Assembly (NCBI GenBank): GCA_013348725.1 | Contig: CP054689.1 | Coordinates: 1,166,501 to 1,230,500 of the forward strand | Reading direction: 5' to 3' | DNA: 64,000 nucleotides | From: Ectothiorhodospiraceae bacterium 2226 | GTDB lineage: Bacteria; Pseudomonadota; Gammaproteobacteria; GCA-013348725 | Shown here: in pieces, positions 35,321-44,002 of the stretch | Layout of the letters: the number at the start of each line of letters is the position of its first letter | How positions within the stretch are numbered: the stretch's first letter is position 1 | Position numbers and translations under genes: made by a program | The notes under the pieces: generated by a model | Told to the model about the DNA's origin: nothing | Database searches by the model: none | What the model saw: the letters and a program-made list of their open reading frames with translations, nothing else

Positions 35321-36619
35321 TTAGAACAGGCGCTCCAGCCCGAGCATGGTCTCGTGGCGGGAATAGTCGAACTCGGGGTCGTTCGACTGGTTGTGGGTGT
35401 AGAGGTGGCGGCCGAACAGGTACCAGTGTCTGGTCAGGATACGATCGAGGCGCAACTCCATCTCGTACTCTTCGTCCACGCGGCGGCGGTTGGTGCTGAT
35501 GCCTAGGCGCGGCGGGCCGATCGTTTCCTGTTCGAAGCGGCTGTAGCGGTAGCGCCCCGCCACGGTCAGGTCCCACGCGCGCGACAGCGGGTAGCCGAGC
35601 TGCGCCGAGAGGGCATTGCGCTGCGGCGAGCGGCTGGCGAAGGGCTCATCCTGCGGCAAGTCGTCCCGATCGTTCAGCTCCAACTCATACCCCAGTGTGA
35701 GGGAAGCCTCCGCCAGCGGTGAGCGCAGTTGAACACCGGCGCGGTGGCGCCAGCCGGTGAGGTACTCATAGGGCGCCTCGGCAACGATTCGGCTCGGCCG
35801 GTAGCGCAGGCGCAGCTCCGCGCCATCTTGAAAAGGCCGGGCCGCCTCCAGGGTGAGCGTGCCGGCGGACTGGAACACCTCCCCGCCGAGAAACAGGCGC
35901 TCGGCGTGCGCGCCGATCCCGCTACGCCACACCTCGCCCGTGGTGCGGTGCATCATGCCGAGGCGCAGCGAGGACTGATCGAACGCATCCACGTCCGCGT
36001 AATGCCGCAAGTAGAACGCCGCGTCCAACTCCCACGACTCACCCAAAGGGTGGCGCACGCCGGCCAGCACTTCGCCGAAGGCGTCGCCCTCATCGCGCGT
36101 GCCGATCTGATCCGCGTCGCGCACCAGCGCCACGTTGGAGTCGTATCCCGCACCCAGCGACAGCACGCCGGCGGTGCGGCGACTAGCCACGGCGCGCGGC
36201 TGCGCCTGAACCAGCGCGCGCGCCGCCAGTGCCCGCAAGGCCTCCGAATCGGTGGTGTCGTGCGCCTGCTGAAAATGTTCGCGCGCCGCGCGCGTATCGT
36301 TCAGCTTCAGCGCGATCAGGCCGAGGTTGTAATGGGCGTTCGCCGCCTGCTCGGCATCGCCCAGCAGGCCCTCGAACTCCTGGCGCGCCTCGTGATAGCG
36401 CCCCAAGCGGTAGTAGGTGACGCCGAGGTTGTAACTGAGCTGCGGCGAATCGAGGCCGGCGCGCCGCGCATCGATGAAGTGTTGCAGGGCACCGCTGTAA
36501 TCGCCCTGCGCAAAGGCCTCGCGGCCGGCCGCCGACGCCGCCTCTGCTGGCGCATCGGCCGCGACCGCGGCCGCGGCGAAGAACCCGATGGAAATACAAA
36601 GGTACTGCCACGCCCTCAT
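35321..36619 (-). CDS. TPR-containing outer-membrane barrel protein (DUF560/SLAM-like)
   Basis: 432 residues. A signal peptide is followed by about three TPR units (35-150: AGREAFAQGDYSGALQHF, LSYNLGVTYYRLGRYHEA, AHYNLGLIALKLNDTRAA), then a beta barrel from about 165 starting LSLGAGYDSNVAL and ending in GLERLF, a C-terminal phenylalanine. This layout is that of surface lipoprotein assembly modifier and related exporters, where the periplasmic TPRs guide a client through the barrel. The start at 36619 gives the signal peptide. A strong terminator separates it from the sigma operon upstream, so it has its own promoter. The client is unknown. Confidence 0.78.
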   Translation of the reverse strand: MRAWQYLCISIGFFAAAAVAADAPAEAASAAGREAFAQGDYSGALQHFIDARRAGLDSPQLSYNLGVTYYRLGRYHEARQEFEGLLGDAEQAANAHYNLGLIALKLNDTRAAREHFQQAHDTTDSEALRALAARALVQAQPRAVASRRTAGVLSLGAGYDSNVALVRDADQIGTRDEGDAFGEVLAGVRHPLGESWELDAAFYLRHYADVDAFDQSSLRLGMMHRTTGEVWRSGIGAHAERLFLGGEVFQSAGTLTLEAARPFQDGAELRLRYRPSRIVAEAPYEYLTGWRHRAGVQLRSPLAEASLTLGYELELNDRDDLPQDEPFASRSPQRNALSAQLGYPLSRAWDLTVAGRYRYSRFEQETIGPPRLGISTNRRRVDEEYEMELRLDRILTRHWYLFGRHLYTHNQSNDPEFDYSRHETMLGLERLF

Positions 36620-36662
36620 GGCCGACTCCCCTGGGAAATGGACATCCACCGATGGAACAAAC

Positions 36663-36700
36663 AAAAACGCGGCCGGCGGCAGAGCTCTGCCGTCGGCCGC
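36663..36700 (-). terminator. Rho-independent terminator of the ECF sigma operon
   Basis: A long GC-rich hairpin (36669-36700, near-perfect arms meeting at GAGCTC) is followed on the minus strand by TTTTTGTTTG. It lies between the stop of the 11-residue-repeat gene and the start of the TPR/barrel gene. Confidence 0.88.
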
Positions 36701-36737
36701 TACGGGTAGCCCGCTTACGCGGTGATGGATTGCGCCA

Positions 36738-37214
36738 TCACCGGGTGCGGACCTCCGCCCCCACGTCGGTGCGCAACTCGTTGCGCATCACGCGCGCCTC
36801 CGCCGAGACCTCGGCCCCAAACCCGGCACGCGCCTCCTCCCTCAGCTGACGGGCCTCTTCGGATACCTCCTCACGCGCCTCGCGGCCGACGGACTTGGCG
36901 TTCTGCGCCATGCTCTCGGCGTGCTCGCGGGCGTGCGCGGCCGCCCCTCGGGCATGCTCCTGCGCGTGGCTGCCGGCGCTCTGGGCGTGCTCGCGGACGT
37001 GGTTCGCGTTGTCCAGGCCGCGCTGCGCGCGCTCCTTGGCCATCTCGGCGGCCTGCGGCGGCAGCTCGATCACGCGATCCACTGCCGCGGGCACGCTGCC
37101 TTCGTCCGAGATCACGCTCATGGTGACGTCGAGGTCTGCCTCGGCGCCCGCGGCCAACACCGGACCGGCGCTCAGGGCCATCGTGAAAGCCAGCATCTTC
37201 GGTACCATCTTCAT
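36738..37214 (-). CDS. Secreted protein with 11-residue alpha-helical repeats
   Basis: 158 residues. Signal peptide MKMVPKMLAFTMALSAGPVLAA, then a short acidic linker, then about eight 11-residue units from residue 57 to near the end, for example DNANHVREHAQ, SAGSHAQEHAR and GAAAHAREHAE. Such hendecads form long helices or right-handed coiled coils as in LEA and apolipoprotein-like proteins. I recognise no named family. A GAGGAG precedes the start at 37214. It is the last gene of the sigma/anti-sigma operon and probably an effector of that stress response in the periplasm. Compositional bias toward Ala, Glu, Arg and His is marked. Confidence 0.78.
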   Translation of the reverse strand: MKMVPKMLAFTMALSAGPVLAAGAEADLDVTMSVISDEGSVPAAVDRVIELPPQAAEMAKERAQRGLDNANHVREHAQSAGSHAQEHARGAAAHAREHAESMAQNAKSVGREAREEVSEEARQLREEARAGFGAEVSAEARVMRNELRTDVGAEVRTR

Positions 37215-37237
37215 GTTGTCTCTCCTCATTGTGATCT

Positions 37238-37900
37238 TCAAATGGCTACACCAGGGGCGGTGGCCGCTGTGCCCGCAGGTTCCTGTGCCCGCACCTGCAG
37301 GTTGAACAGCCGGCGCTGTCCGCCGTACTCCATCTCGGCCACCACCTCGCCGCCCGCGCCGCTGCGTACCACCAGCGGCAGGGTCAGCTGATTGGTGCCG
37401 CGCTCGAGGTCGGTTACCCAACTCAGCGTGCGCTGTTCCGGGTAGCCGTGCAGTTCGACCCCTTCCGGCAGGCGCACCGTCAGCGTCACCGCCTGCAGAG
37501 CCTGCCCGGCTTCGAACATCAGCTTGACGTTGCGCGGCTCGGCCGCCGTGACGGTGACGCCCGCCAGGGCCGCCGGCCCGACCTCGGCCTGCTGCGGGAG
37601 GGTCAACAAGGCACCGACCGCGACACCGATCATCAGGCTCGCCGCCAGCGCCAAGCCGCCCAGCGGGCGCCGCCGCGGCTGGGCCGCGACCGCCCGCGCC
37701 AGCGTGCGGTCGGCAAAGCCTGGCGGGGGCGGCGGTACCGGCATCGCCCGCAGCGCCGCATCCAGCGCCTGGCGATCGGCCAACGCCCCCGCACAGGCCG
37801 TACAACGCTTCAGGTGCGCCGAAACCCGTTGCCGCCGCGCTGGCGGCAGATAGCCGTCCAGCCAGTCGTCGAGTTCCGATTTGATGTCACGGCAGTTCAT
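37238..37900 (-). CDS. Membrane anti-sigma factor with zinc-finger domain
   Basis: 220 residues. The N-terminus MNCRDIKSELDDWLDGYLPPARRQRVSAHLKRCTACAGAL is a zf-HC2 anti-sigma domain with the H-x3-C-x2-C pattern (His29, Cys33, Cys36). A transmembrane helix lies at about 80-100 (LGGLALAASLMIGVAVGALL). The periplasmic C-terminal half is beta-rich. It should hold the sigma factor inactive at the membrane until released. It lies 9 bases downstream of the sigma gene. Confidence 0.88.
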   Translation of the reverse strand: MNCRDIKSELDDWLDGYLPPARRQRVSAHLKRCTACAGALADRQALDAALRAMPVPPPPPGFADRTLARAVAAQPRRRPLGGLALAASLMIGVAVGALLTLPQQAEVGPAALAGVTVTAAEPRNVKLMFEAGQALQAVTLTVRLPEGVELHGYPEQRTLSWVTDLERGTNQLTLPLVVRSGAGGEVVAEMEYGGQRRLFNLQVRAQEPAGTAATAPGVAI

Positions 37901-37909
37901 GTGCCCTCC

Positions 37910-38494
37910 TCACGCACTAACACGCTCACGCCGCGCAAAAGGTTCCCTTTCCAGATGCCGGCGCAGCTGCGCACGCGCACGGTGCAGGCGGGACTTGAGA
38001 GTACCGAGCGGCGTCTCCAGCAGGTCCACCAGTTCGGTCAGCGTGTAGCCTTCCACATCGTGCAGCACCAGCAGCGCGCGGTGGTCGTCGCTCAGCGCCG
38101 CCAAGCCCGCCTGCAGGCGTTGGCCGGTCAGCCACAGCTCCGTCTCCGCCTCGGGCGAGGCCGTCTCGCCAACCAAGGCATCGAGACCATCGTCCGACTC
38201 ACTCGGCTCGACCAAGTAGCCGTGCGGCGAGCGCGCCACACGCCGCCGCGCGTCGACGAACAGGCGGTAGAGGGCGCGCGTGAGCCACGGGCGCAACTGC
38301 TCCACGGCGCGCAGTTCGTCCACGCGCTGAAACAGCTTGATGGTGAGTTCCTGCAACAAGTCCTCGGCATCCTCGGCATTGCCGCTGAAGCGGTAGGCCA
38401 TGCGGTACAGGTAATCGAGGTGAGGACGCATCAGCGTTACGAAGGTGTGATCGTGCGCGTTACGCTTCCATACGTTGTGTGCCAACCAGCCCAT
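37910..38494 (-). CDS. ECF-type sigma factor
   Basis: 194 residues. Region 2 is seen in LDYLYRMAYRFSGNAEDAEDLLQELTIKLFQ, and region 4 in LAALSDDHRALLVLHDVEGYTLTELVDLLETPLGTLKSRLHRARAQLRRHL. It directs RNA polymerase to a small regulon under control of the adjacent zinc-finger anti-sigma factor. A GGAACC-N16-CGTGT promoter 45 bases upstream suggests it transcribes its own operon. The operon's other products are the anti-sigma factor and a secreted helical-repeat protein. Confidence 0.92.
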   Translation of the reverse strand: MGWLAHNVWKRNAHDHTFVTLMRPHLDYLYRMAYRFSGNAEDAEDLLQELTIKLFQRVDELRAVEQLRPWLTRALYRLFVDARRRVARSPHGYLVEPSESDDGLDALVGETASPEAETELWLTGQRLQAGLAALSDDHRALLVLHDVEGYTLTELVDLLETPLGTLKSRLHRARAQLRRHLEREPFARRERVSA

Positions 38495-38538
38495 CGTTCC
38501 CTGTTCTTTTTGCGGCGACTAGCGACCGTTGCTCCCTG

Positions 38539-38565
38539 ACACGAACGGCGCCTGGAAAAGGTTCC
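38539..38565 (-). promoter_or_regulatory. Probable autoregulated ECF promoter
   Basis: On the minus strand GGAACC (38565-38560) and CGTGT (38543-38539) are 16 bases apart, the classic ECF -35/-10 form. It lies 45 bases upstream of the sigma factor start. The 311-base gap 38495-38805 holds otherwise only the terminator listed next. Confidence 0.65.
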
Positions 38566-38742
38566 ATTGCGATGCAGCATAGGTGCGCCGCGAACGCAGA
38601 TTAGGGACTTGGTTCACGTTTTCGGATCGTGCGGATGACGCCGGGCGCACAAGCGTGAAGGGGCCCGCACGGCGGCACGCGCGCCGGGGCTCGCTGTCGT
38701 CGAGCGGCAACAGCTTCGGGAGGAAGGAAGGAGCAGGTAATA

Positions 38743-38770
38743 GGTCCCGGCGACGGCGCCCGCCGGGACC
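38743..38770 (-). terminator. Terminator-like hairpin after the DUF5602-type gene
   Basis: GGTCCCGGCG (38743-38752) and CGCCGGGACC (38761-38770) form a perfect 10-base stem with an 8-base loop, 35 bases after the stop of the lipoprotein gene. The following minus-strand sequence TATTACC is only weakly T-rich. Confidence 0.6.
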
Positions 38771-38805
38771 ATCTGCGCAACGGCTAGGCCGGTGAGATAG
38801 CCGGG

Positions 38806-39594
38806 CTAGTGCCGAACGAGGCCTTCGAGCACCACGACATGCGCTTCGGTCTCCGCGTCATAGCCGACGCGGTACTCGGTCGGGTAGTACGCGGTGCGGT
38901 GATACCGCTCGGGCAGCGGGATCGCCTCGCGCACGTCGGCGCGCGTCTCGAGAAATGCCTTGGTCACCATCGGCTCCACGAACACCATCTCGCCATCGTA
39001 GAAGCCGTAGATGAAGGTCTTGGTGAACGGCTGCTGGTTGAACTCGGGCGCACCGGGGTGGATGGCGTGCGCGCCCATGCGCGGCTCATCGGTGCCCTCG
39101 GGCAGCACATACCCCGCGGGCATGAATTCCGTCGCCGGCGCTTTGCTCGCCCGCGCGCGGTCCTCGCCTTCGCCGGTGATGCGGTTCCGCGCCTCGTCAT
39201 CGATGAGGTAGAAATGAAAATCGAAATGCGCCACGTCGTACACGCCCGGCGGAAAATGCCCGTGCGGATTCCAGTCCACGGTCACGTGGTCATAGCCGGT
39301 CGCGGCGGCCTCCGGTGGCAGGTCCAGACGATACTCCACCGCCGGACCGGCGTGGCCCACATCGGAGGGCAGGCCCGTCAATGCTGCGGGGGACAGCCGC
39401 ACGCCGAGCGCGATGGGCTCGCCCTGCGCGTCCAGGGTCACGAAGCTGCGCGCCTCGCCCTCGCCCACCGCGGTCGGGGGACCCTCGTAGGTACCCGCCC
39501 GCGATGCCTGGTCATAGCCGCCGGCGCAACCGGACAGCGCCAGCGCGCCGGTCAACACCGAGACGACCCCCGCTTGCAGTGCAATACGCTTCAT
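38806..39594 (-). CDS. Lipoprotein of the DUF5602 type
   Basis: 262 residues. The signal peptide ends in the lipobox LSGC (Cys22). The mature part contains VDWNPHGHFPPGVYDVAHFDFHFYLI, EFMPAGYVLPEG, RMGAHAIHP and FIYGFYDGEMVFVEPMVTKAFL, the pattern of a family of secreted proteins also seen with the TTHB210 structure. The cluster of His and Asp (HFDFHF) suggests metal binding. It stands alone with its own hairpin terminator. Function unknown; I place the family with moderate certainty. Confidence 0.72.
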   Translation of the reverse strand: MKRIALQAGVVSVLTGALALSGCAGGYDQASRAGTYEGPPTAVGEGEARSFVTLDAQGEPIALGVRLSPAALTGLPSDVGHAGPAVEYRLDLPPEAAATGYDHVTVDWNPHGHFPPGVYDVAHFDFHFYLIDDEARNRITGEGEDRARASKAPATEFMPAGYVLPEGTDEPRMGAHAIHPGAPEFNQQPFTKTFIYGFYDGEMVFVEPMVTKAFLETRADVREAIPLPERYHRTAYYPTEYRVGYDAETEAHVVVLEGLVRH

Positions 39595-40063
39595 AGCCTC
39601 CTCCTGCGGCCGCGCGCGGCGGCCCGTGTCGGCCGTCGATCACCGGATCGGCAGGTGCCCGCGCCCGCGCGACGGCCTGACAGCGGGCACGCGCGAGGTC
39701 GTCCGGCCAGCGCCGGGCGCGCCTCTGCGCCTGGATCATCGTGCAGTATGGCGCGCGGCGCGCGTCGCGCAAAGAAAGCTCACGGCGCGCGCCACGAAAC
39801 CGGAACCGCAACACGCCGGCGCGTCAAGGGGCCACGCAGCCGAGCTGCACGCGCGGGACGCACGCACGGTGCCCGAGAGCCGAAGATCGGCGATACAGGA
39901 TAGCCTCCGCCAGCCCCGGCTGGTGTCCCTCAGCTTCGCCGCAGCGTCATCGCTCACGATCGAGAGCAGTCAGTGGCGAGCACTGCGAGCAGCGGCAGGT
40001 TCAGGTCCAATCCCGACTAGACTTGGGCGTAGCGTCAGACGGCACCCGTGATGGGCCCATGAG
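39595..40063. other. Intergenic stretch of 469 bases, no gene seen
   Basis: This divergent gap separates the lipoprotein gene from the AraC-type regulator and must hold both promoters. Open frames here have arginine- and alanine-rich shadow composition and no ribosome site. No repeat or strong hairpin was noticed. Confidence 0.5.
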
Positions 40064-40930
40064 GTGATCCAGCCACACCCTGTCCTTACACCGCCGAGCG
40101 GCACCGCGGCCTCCTGCATGCAGGCGCCGGCGGTCGCGCTGCGCGACCGGGTAGTGCAATACCGCAGTTACAGCGAGACCTTCGCGCCGCCTTACCGGCA
40201 CCTGGAACTCGCGCGCGGGCAGGTCGTCATGGTCATCGGGTCCGGGGCCCCGCTGCGGTTGCAGAGCGAAGGTGCCGTGCAAGGCCACCACTCCTTCGTG
40301 GTCGGTCCCGACCACCGGCCGCTATTCGCCGAGTTCACCGGCCCGCGGGCCTGCATCGAGATCATCCTCCCACCCTGGGCGGCGCGCGAGCTTCTGGGGG
40401 AGCCGGTGCTGGAGCTTGGCGGGCGCCCCGCCCCGCTGGATGAGTTGCTTGGCGCGGAGGCGCAGCGCCTCGGCCTACAACTCGCCGCCACCCGCAGCGG
40501 GAGCGAGCGCTTCGCCCTGCTCGACAGCTTTTTCCGGCGCCGGGCGGCGCGTGCCGGCCGTGAGGCCCGCGCCGAAATCCGGTGGGCCTGGGCGCGGCTG
40601 GCGGCCGCGGGCGGCGCGCTGCCGGTGGCGGATCTATCGCGGACGCTCGGCTGGAGCCATCGCCACTTCGTTGCCCGCTTTCGAGAACACACCGGGCTCA
40701 CGCCGAAAGCCGCCGCGCGTTGGTTGCGTCTCGGGCGCGCCGCCGAACTGCTGCGTCAGGACCCGCGGGTTGCCCTTGGCGGCGTCGCCGCTGCGTGCGG
40801 CTATGCCGACCAGAGTCACTTCACGCGCGAATTCCGGGCGCTAGGGGGCTGCACACCGCGGGCGTACCGGCACCACCTGGAGCACGCGGCAAGGCGGGTA
40901 ACATTTGTTCAAGACGCACACCCTCCCTAG
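40064..40930 (+). CDS. AraC-family transcriptional regulator
   Basis: 288 residues from a GTG start; an ATG at 40118 is an alternative. The N-terminal half is a beta-rich sensor-like domain (YRSYSETFAPPYRHLELARGQ, HHSFVVGPDHRP). The C-terminal AraC domain has LPVADLSRTLGWSHRHFVARFREHTGLTPKAAARWLRLGRAAELL and GGVAAACGYADQSHFTREFRALGGCTPRAYRHH, both helix-turn-helix units. It lies 121 bases before the DUF302 gene on the same strand, so it may control the downstream arsenic and redox genes, but no operator was identified. Confidence 0.88.
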   Translation: MIQPHPVLTPPSGTAASCMQAPAVALRDRVVQYRSYSETFAPPYRHLELARGQVVMVIGSGAPLRLQSEGAVQGHHSFVVGPDHRPLFAEFTGPRACIEIILPPWAARELLGEPVLELGGRPAPLDELLGAEAQRLGLQLAATRSGSERFALLDSFFRRRAARAGREARAEIRWAWARLAAAGGALPVADLSRTLGWSHRHFVARFREHTGLTPKAAARWLRLGRAAELLRQDPRVALGGVAAACGYADQSHFTREFRALGGCTPRAYRHHLEHAARRVTFVQDAHPP

Positions 40931-41051
40931 CACTATGTTCACCGAGTCGGTTCGCCGGTCCGGCTGAACACTCCGCCCCCGCGACCGCGGCAGCGGACCG
41001 GCACCCGAGGCACACGCCCCGGCCGCGGCGCGGCATAGGGAGGCATACGCC

Positions 41052-41495
41052 ATGAAGAAACTCGTCACCTGCCTATCGTTCACGGTCCTGCTCCTGGGCT
41101 TCGCGCAGCACAGCGTCGCCGAGTCGGACGAGTTGTTCATCGTGCACGAAGTCGCCGGCTCGCCGGCCGAGCTCGCGGCCCGCATCCAGCAGTACGCCAC
41201 CGCACAAGAAGACTGGATCTTCCTCGCCGAGTTTCCGCTGAAGGGCGGCGAACTGACCGCGGTGAAAATCTGCTACCTGCCCATCGGCGAGGACATTTTC
41301 GCCGCCGGACTGCACGTCGGTGCGATGATGCCCTGTGGGCACATCGCGGTGTACGAAGAGGACGGCACGACCCGCATGTCCATGCTGCATCCCCGCTTCA
41401 TGACCGTGCTGCACCCCGACCCCAACCTCGCACGCGCGGTCGAGCGCGCCGAGCCGGCCTTCGAGGCGATGCTCGACGAACTGGGCATTCAATGA
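41052..41495 (+). CDS. Secreted DUF302-family protein
   Basis: 147 residues. A signal peptide ends at AQHSVAES. The core has AVKICYLPIGEDIFAAGLHVGAMMPCGHIAVYEEDGTTRMSMLHPRFMTVLHPDPNL, the DUF302 pattern with the conserved MPC and the C-terminal M-x-P-x-F region. DUF302 proteins occur with redox and metal genes, but their role is unknown; the CG-H and the two conserved cysteines suggest metal or redox activity. It is followed by the methyltransferase gene after 49 bases. Confidence 0.8.
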   Translation: MKKLVTCLSFTVLLLGFAQHSVAESDELFIVHEVAGSPAELAARIQQYATAQEDWIFLAEFPLKGGELTAVKICYLPIGEDIFAAGLHVGAMMPCGHIAVYEEDGTTRMSMLHPRFMTVLHPDPNLARAVERAEPAFEAMLDELGIQ

Positions 41496-41544
41496 GACCC
41501 ACGCCGCAGGTTCCATCTCGGCGCATGACAAGGAGGTACACCCT

Positions 41545-42336
41545 ATGGCAACCACCGCAGCAACCGCCGGCGCGGCGGTCGATCGACAGGCCCTTGAGCA
41601 TAAGGTCAAGGATATGTACCGCCGCGTGGCGGAAGAACCCGAGGGCGATTTCCACTTCGAAATGGGACGCGGGCTCGCCGAGCGCCTGGGCTATCCGCCC
41701 GAGGACCTGGACCGCATTCCCACACCGGCCGTGGCCTCGTTCGCGGGGGTCGGCTATCACATGGACCTCGCGGACATACGCGCGGGCGATGTGGTGCTGG
41801 ACCTCGGCAGCGGCTCCGGCATGGACACCTTCATCGCGGCACTGAAAGTCGGCGCCGACGGTCGGGTGCTGGGGCTCGACATGACCGAGGCACAGCGCGC
41901 CAAGGCCCGGCACCTCGCCGAGGAGGCCGGCATCGACATGGTCTCCTTCCACGAGGGCTACATCGAGGCGCCGCCGTTCGAGGATGCGAGCGTGGACGTG
42001 GTGATCAGCAACGGCGTGATCAACCTGTCCGCCGACAAGGCACAGGTGTTCGCCGAAGCGGCCCGGGTGTTGAAGCCCGGCGGGCGCTTGGCGATTTCCG
42101 ACATCGTGACCGAACAGCCGCTGCCGGAAGGGGTGACCTGCGACGCCACCCTGTGGGCGGCGTGCATCGGCGGCGCCATGCAGGAGGACGCCTATCAGAC
42201 GGCCATTGCCGCGGGCGGGTTGCGCATCCAACAGGTGCGCCAGAACCCGCAGTACCGCTTCCTGACCGAAGCGGCGCAGGGCGCCAGCGCCACCTATGGC
42301 GTGAAGAGCATCTCGCTGCTGGCGCTCAAGGAGTGA
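41545..42336 (+). CDS. ArsM-like SAM methyltransferase
   Basis: 263 residues. The SAM-binding motif VLDLGSGSGMDTFIAA is near residues 90-105, then GLDMTEAQ, VISNGVINLSADKAQVFAEAARVLKPGGRLAISDIV, and a C-terminal cysteine pair C-D-A-T-L-W-A-A-C followed by IGGAMQEDAYQTAI, which resembles arsenite methyltransferases (cysteine then GAL-x-E-E-x-Y). A strong AAGGAGG precedes the start. It may add methyl groups to arsenite; location in a group with ACR3 supports this. Methylation of another thiol-binding substrate is possible because the third ArsM cysteine is not evident. Confidence 0.75.
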   Translation: MATTAATAGAAVDRQALEHKVKDMYRRVAEEPEGDFHFEMGRGLAERLGYPPEDLDRIPTPAVASFAGVGYHMDLADIRAGDVVLDLGSGSGMDTFIAALKVGADGRVLGLDMTEAQRAKARHLAEEAGIDMVSFHEGYIEAPPFEDASVDVVISNGVINLSADKAQVFAEAARVLKPGGRLAISDIVTEQPLPEGVTCDATLWAACIGGAMQEDAYQTAIAAGGLRIQQVRQNPQYRFLTEAAQGASATYGVKSISLLALKE

Positions 42337-42695
42337 CGAGCAAAGCCACGCGTGAGGCCGGCTAAACCCGCGCCAGACCGCAGCGCGGGCGGGGCGACAA
42401 CTCGCGCGCCGTACGCGGCGCGTGAGCGGAACGCGCGGCTCGGCGTTCCGCTCGCCCCGCTCGTCCGCGGGTGGCGATCGGCGTCGCGCGCAGGATGACG
42501 GTGCAGGCGTGGGCACGGGCGCGCGCACCTACACTGTGAGACGTCGTGCGGCCCGCTTGCGGCCGCGTCCGCACATGCCGTGGAGCGCGATGCCTTGACG
42601 CTGCCGGACCTGGAACCCGGGCCCGAGAGGGTGCTGTTCTGCCGAACGGACGGCGCGCCACCCTGCCACGCGGTCGGCGCGCCGGCCCGGGCGCC
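42337..42695. other. Intergenic stretch of 359 bases with two strong overlapping hairpins
   Basis: Hairpin one, 42401-42426: arms CTCGCGCGCCG and CGGCGCGTGAG with a TACG loop and one G-T pair. Hairpin two, 42424-42453: GAGCGGAACGC and GCGTTCCGCTC around 8 bases. They share the GAG at 42424-42426. They lie 65-117 bases after the methyltransferase stop and may end its transcript, although there is no T tract. Confidence 0.55.
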
Positions 42696-43790
42696 ATGCT
42701 AGTGCCGGTGTCCCGCCGGCGCCGCCACGCCCGTGCCGCGGCAATCGCCGCCGTGGCGACGCTCGCCGGGGTCCAGCCGCTGTCCGCCGCCGCGCGCGAC
42801 ACCGAATGGATCTTTGTGCCGTTCCCCATCTATGCGCCCGAGACGTGCTGGGCCCTCACCGTGTCCGCCATCGGCAGCACGCGCTTCGGCGCGGCGCCCG
42901 CCTCGAGCCTGGTCGCCAGCGCGGCCTGGTCGGAACGCGAACAGCGAAGCCTGAGCCTGGATCCGCGCATTTACCTCGAAGAGGGCTGGCTGCTGCAGGG
43001 GCGCCTCGCCGCGGCGGACTGGCCCACCGACTACTTCGGGTTGGGCGCCGACACGCGCCAGGCGGACGAGGAGACCTACGAGTCCCGCAATCTGGAAGCG
43101 GACCTCAATCTGCAGCGGCGCACCGGCGCGCGTTTCTGGATCGGGCCGCGGCTCGCGGCACGGCATTACCGCTTGCAGGAGGTCGTCCGCGGCGGCCTGC
43201 TCGATCGCACGCGCCCGCCCGGCTTCGACGGCGGTCTCGTCGCCGGTGCGGGGCTGGTGACGAGCTACGACAGCCGCGACGACGTGTTCGCACCCGAACA
43301 GGGTCTGTATCTGAACCTGGGTATCACCGCGTACGGATCGGCGTTCGGTAGCGACTACCGCTTCCGCGAGTGGGTGCTCGACACGCGCCAGTTCGTGCCG
43401 CTGCGCCCCGGCTGGGTGCTCGCCCTGCATCAGCACGCGCGTCTGACGCGCGGGGACGTGCCGTTCCAGGAGCTCTCGCTGCTCGCCAACACCGCGCCTC
43501 CGGCCCGCTTGCGCGGCTACCTGACGGGGCGCTTCCGCGACCGCGACGGCTTAACGCTCCAAAGCGAGCTGCGCTTTCCGATCTGGCGTCGCATCAGCGC
43601 GGTGGCATTCCTGGCCACCGGGGATGTCGCGCCGCGGCTGACCGAGCTGTCACCCTCGGACTTCAAATGGACCGGCGGTGCCGGACTTCGCTACCGCGTG
43701 AGCGCTACCGAGCGCATCAATCTGCGCCTCGACGTCGCGGTGAGCGAAGAGGATACCGCCGTCTACTTCGCGCTCACCGAAGCGTTCTGA
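42696..43790 (+). CDS. Outer-membrane beta-barrel protein (BamA/surface-antigen type)
   Basis: 364 residues. A signal peptide (RAAAIAAVATLAGVQPLSAAA) precedes a barrel with TDYFGLGADTRQ, VTSYDSRDDVFAPEQGLYLNLG, and the C-terminal ALTEAF with final phenylalanine. The DSRDDVFAP-x-x-G turn is the family signature of the 16-strand Omp85 barrel, but no POTRA domains precede it. The start at 42696 gives the signal peptide. It lies upstream of the ACR3 gene with 212 bases between. Role in export or adhesion is not known. Confidence 0.78.
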   Translation: MLVPVSRRRRHARAAAIAAVATLAGVQPLSAAARDTEWIFVPFPIYAPETCWALTVSAIGSTRFGAAPASSLVASAAWSEREQRSLSLDPRIYLEEGWLLQGRLAAADWPTDYFGLGADTRQADEETYESRNLEADLNLQRRTGARFWIGPRLAARHYRLQEVVRGGLLDRTRPPGFDGGLVAGAGLVTSYDSRDDVFAPEQGLYLNLGITAYGSAFGSDYRFREWVLDTRQFVPLRPGWVLALHQHARLTRGDVPFQELSLLANTAPPARLRGYLTGRFRDRDGLTLQSELRFPIWRRISAVAFLATGDVAPRLTELSPSDFKWTGGAGLRYRVSATERINLRLDVAVSEEDTAVYFALTEAF

Positions 43791-44002
43791 AACATCCGTC
43801 GGGACGGGTGACACGGGCGTGCGCCGCCCCTACTCTTTCATCCCGTAGCGCTTTACCATGGCCGGCCGCGCCGGCGCCGGGCCGCACTGGAAGCCCGGCC
43901 GCCGCTGCGCAGGAACGAACGGCTTCCCGCGTGCGGAGAGCTGTACAGGGCGAGTTCGCCCTGCGCAACGTCGACAACCCACGGGATGCAAGGACCCTCA
44001 CC

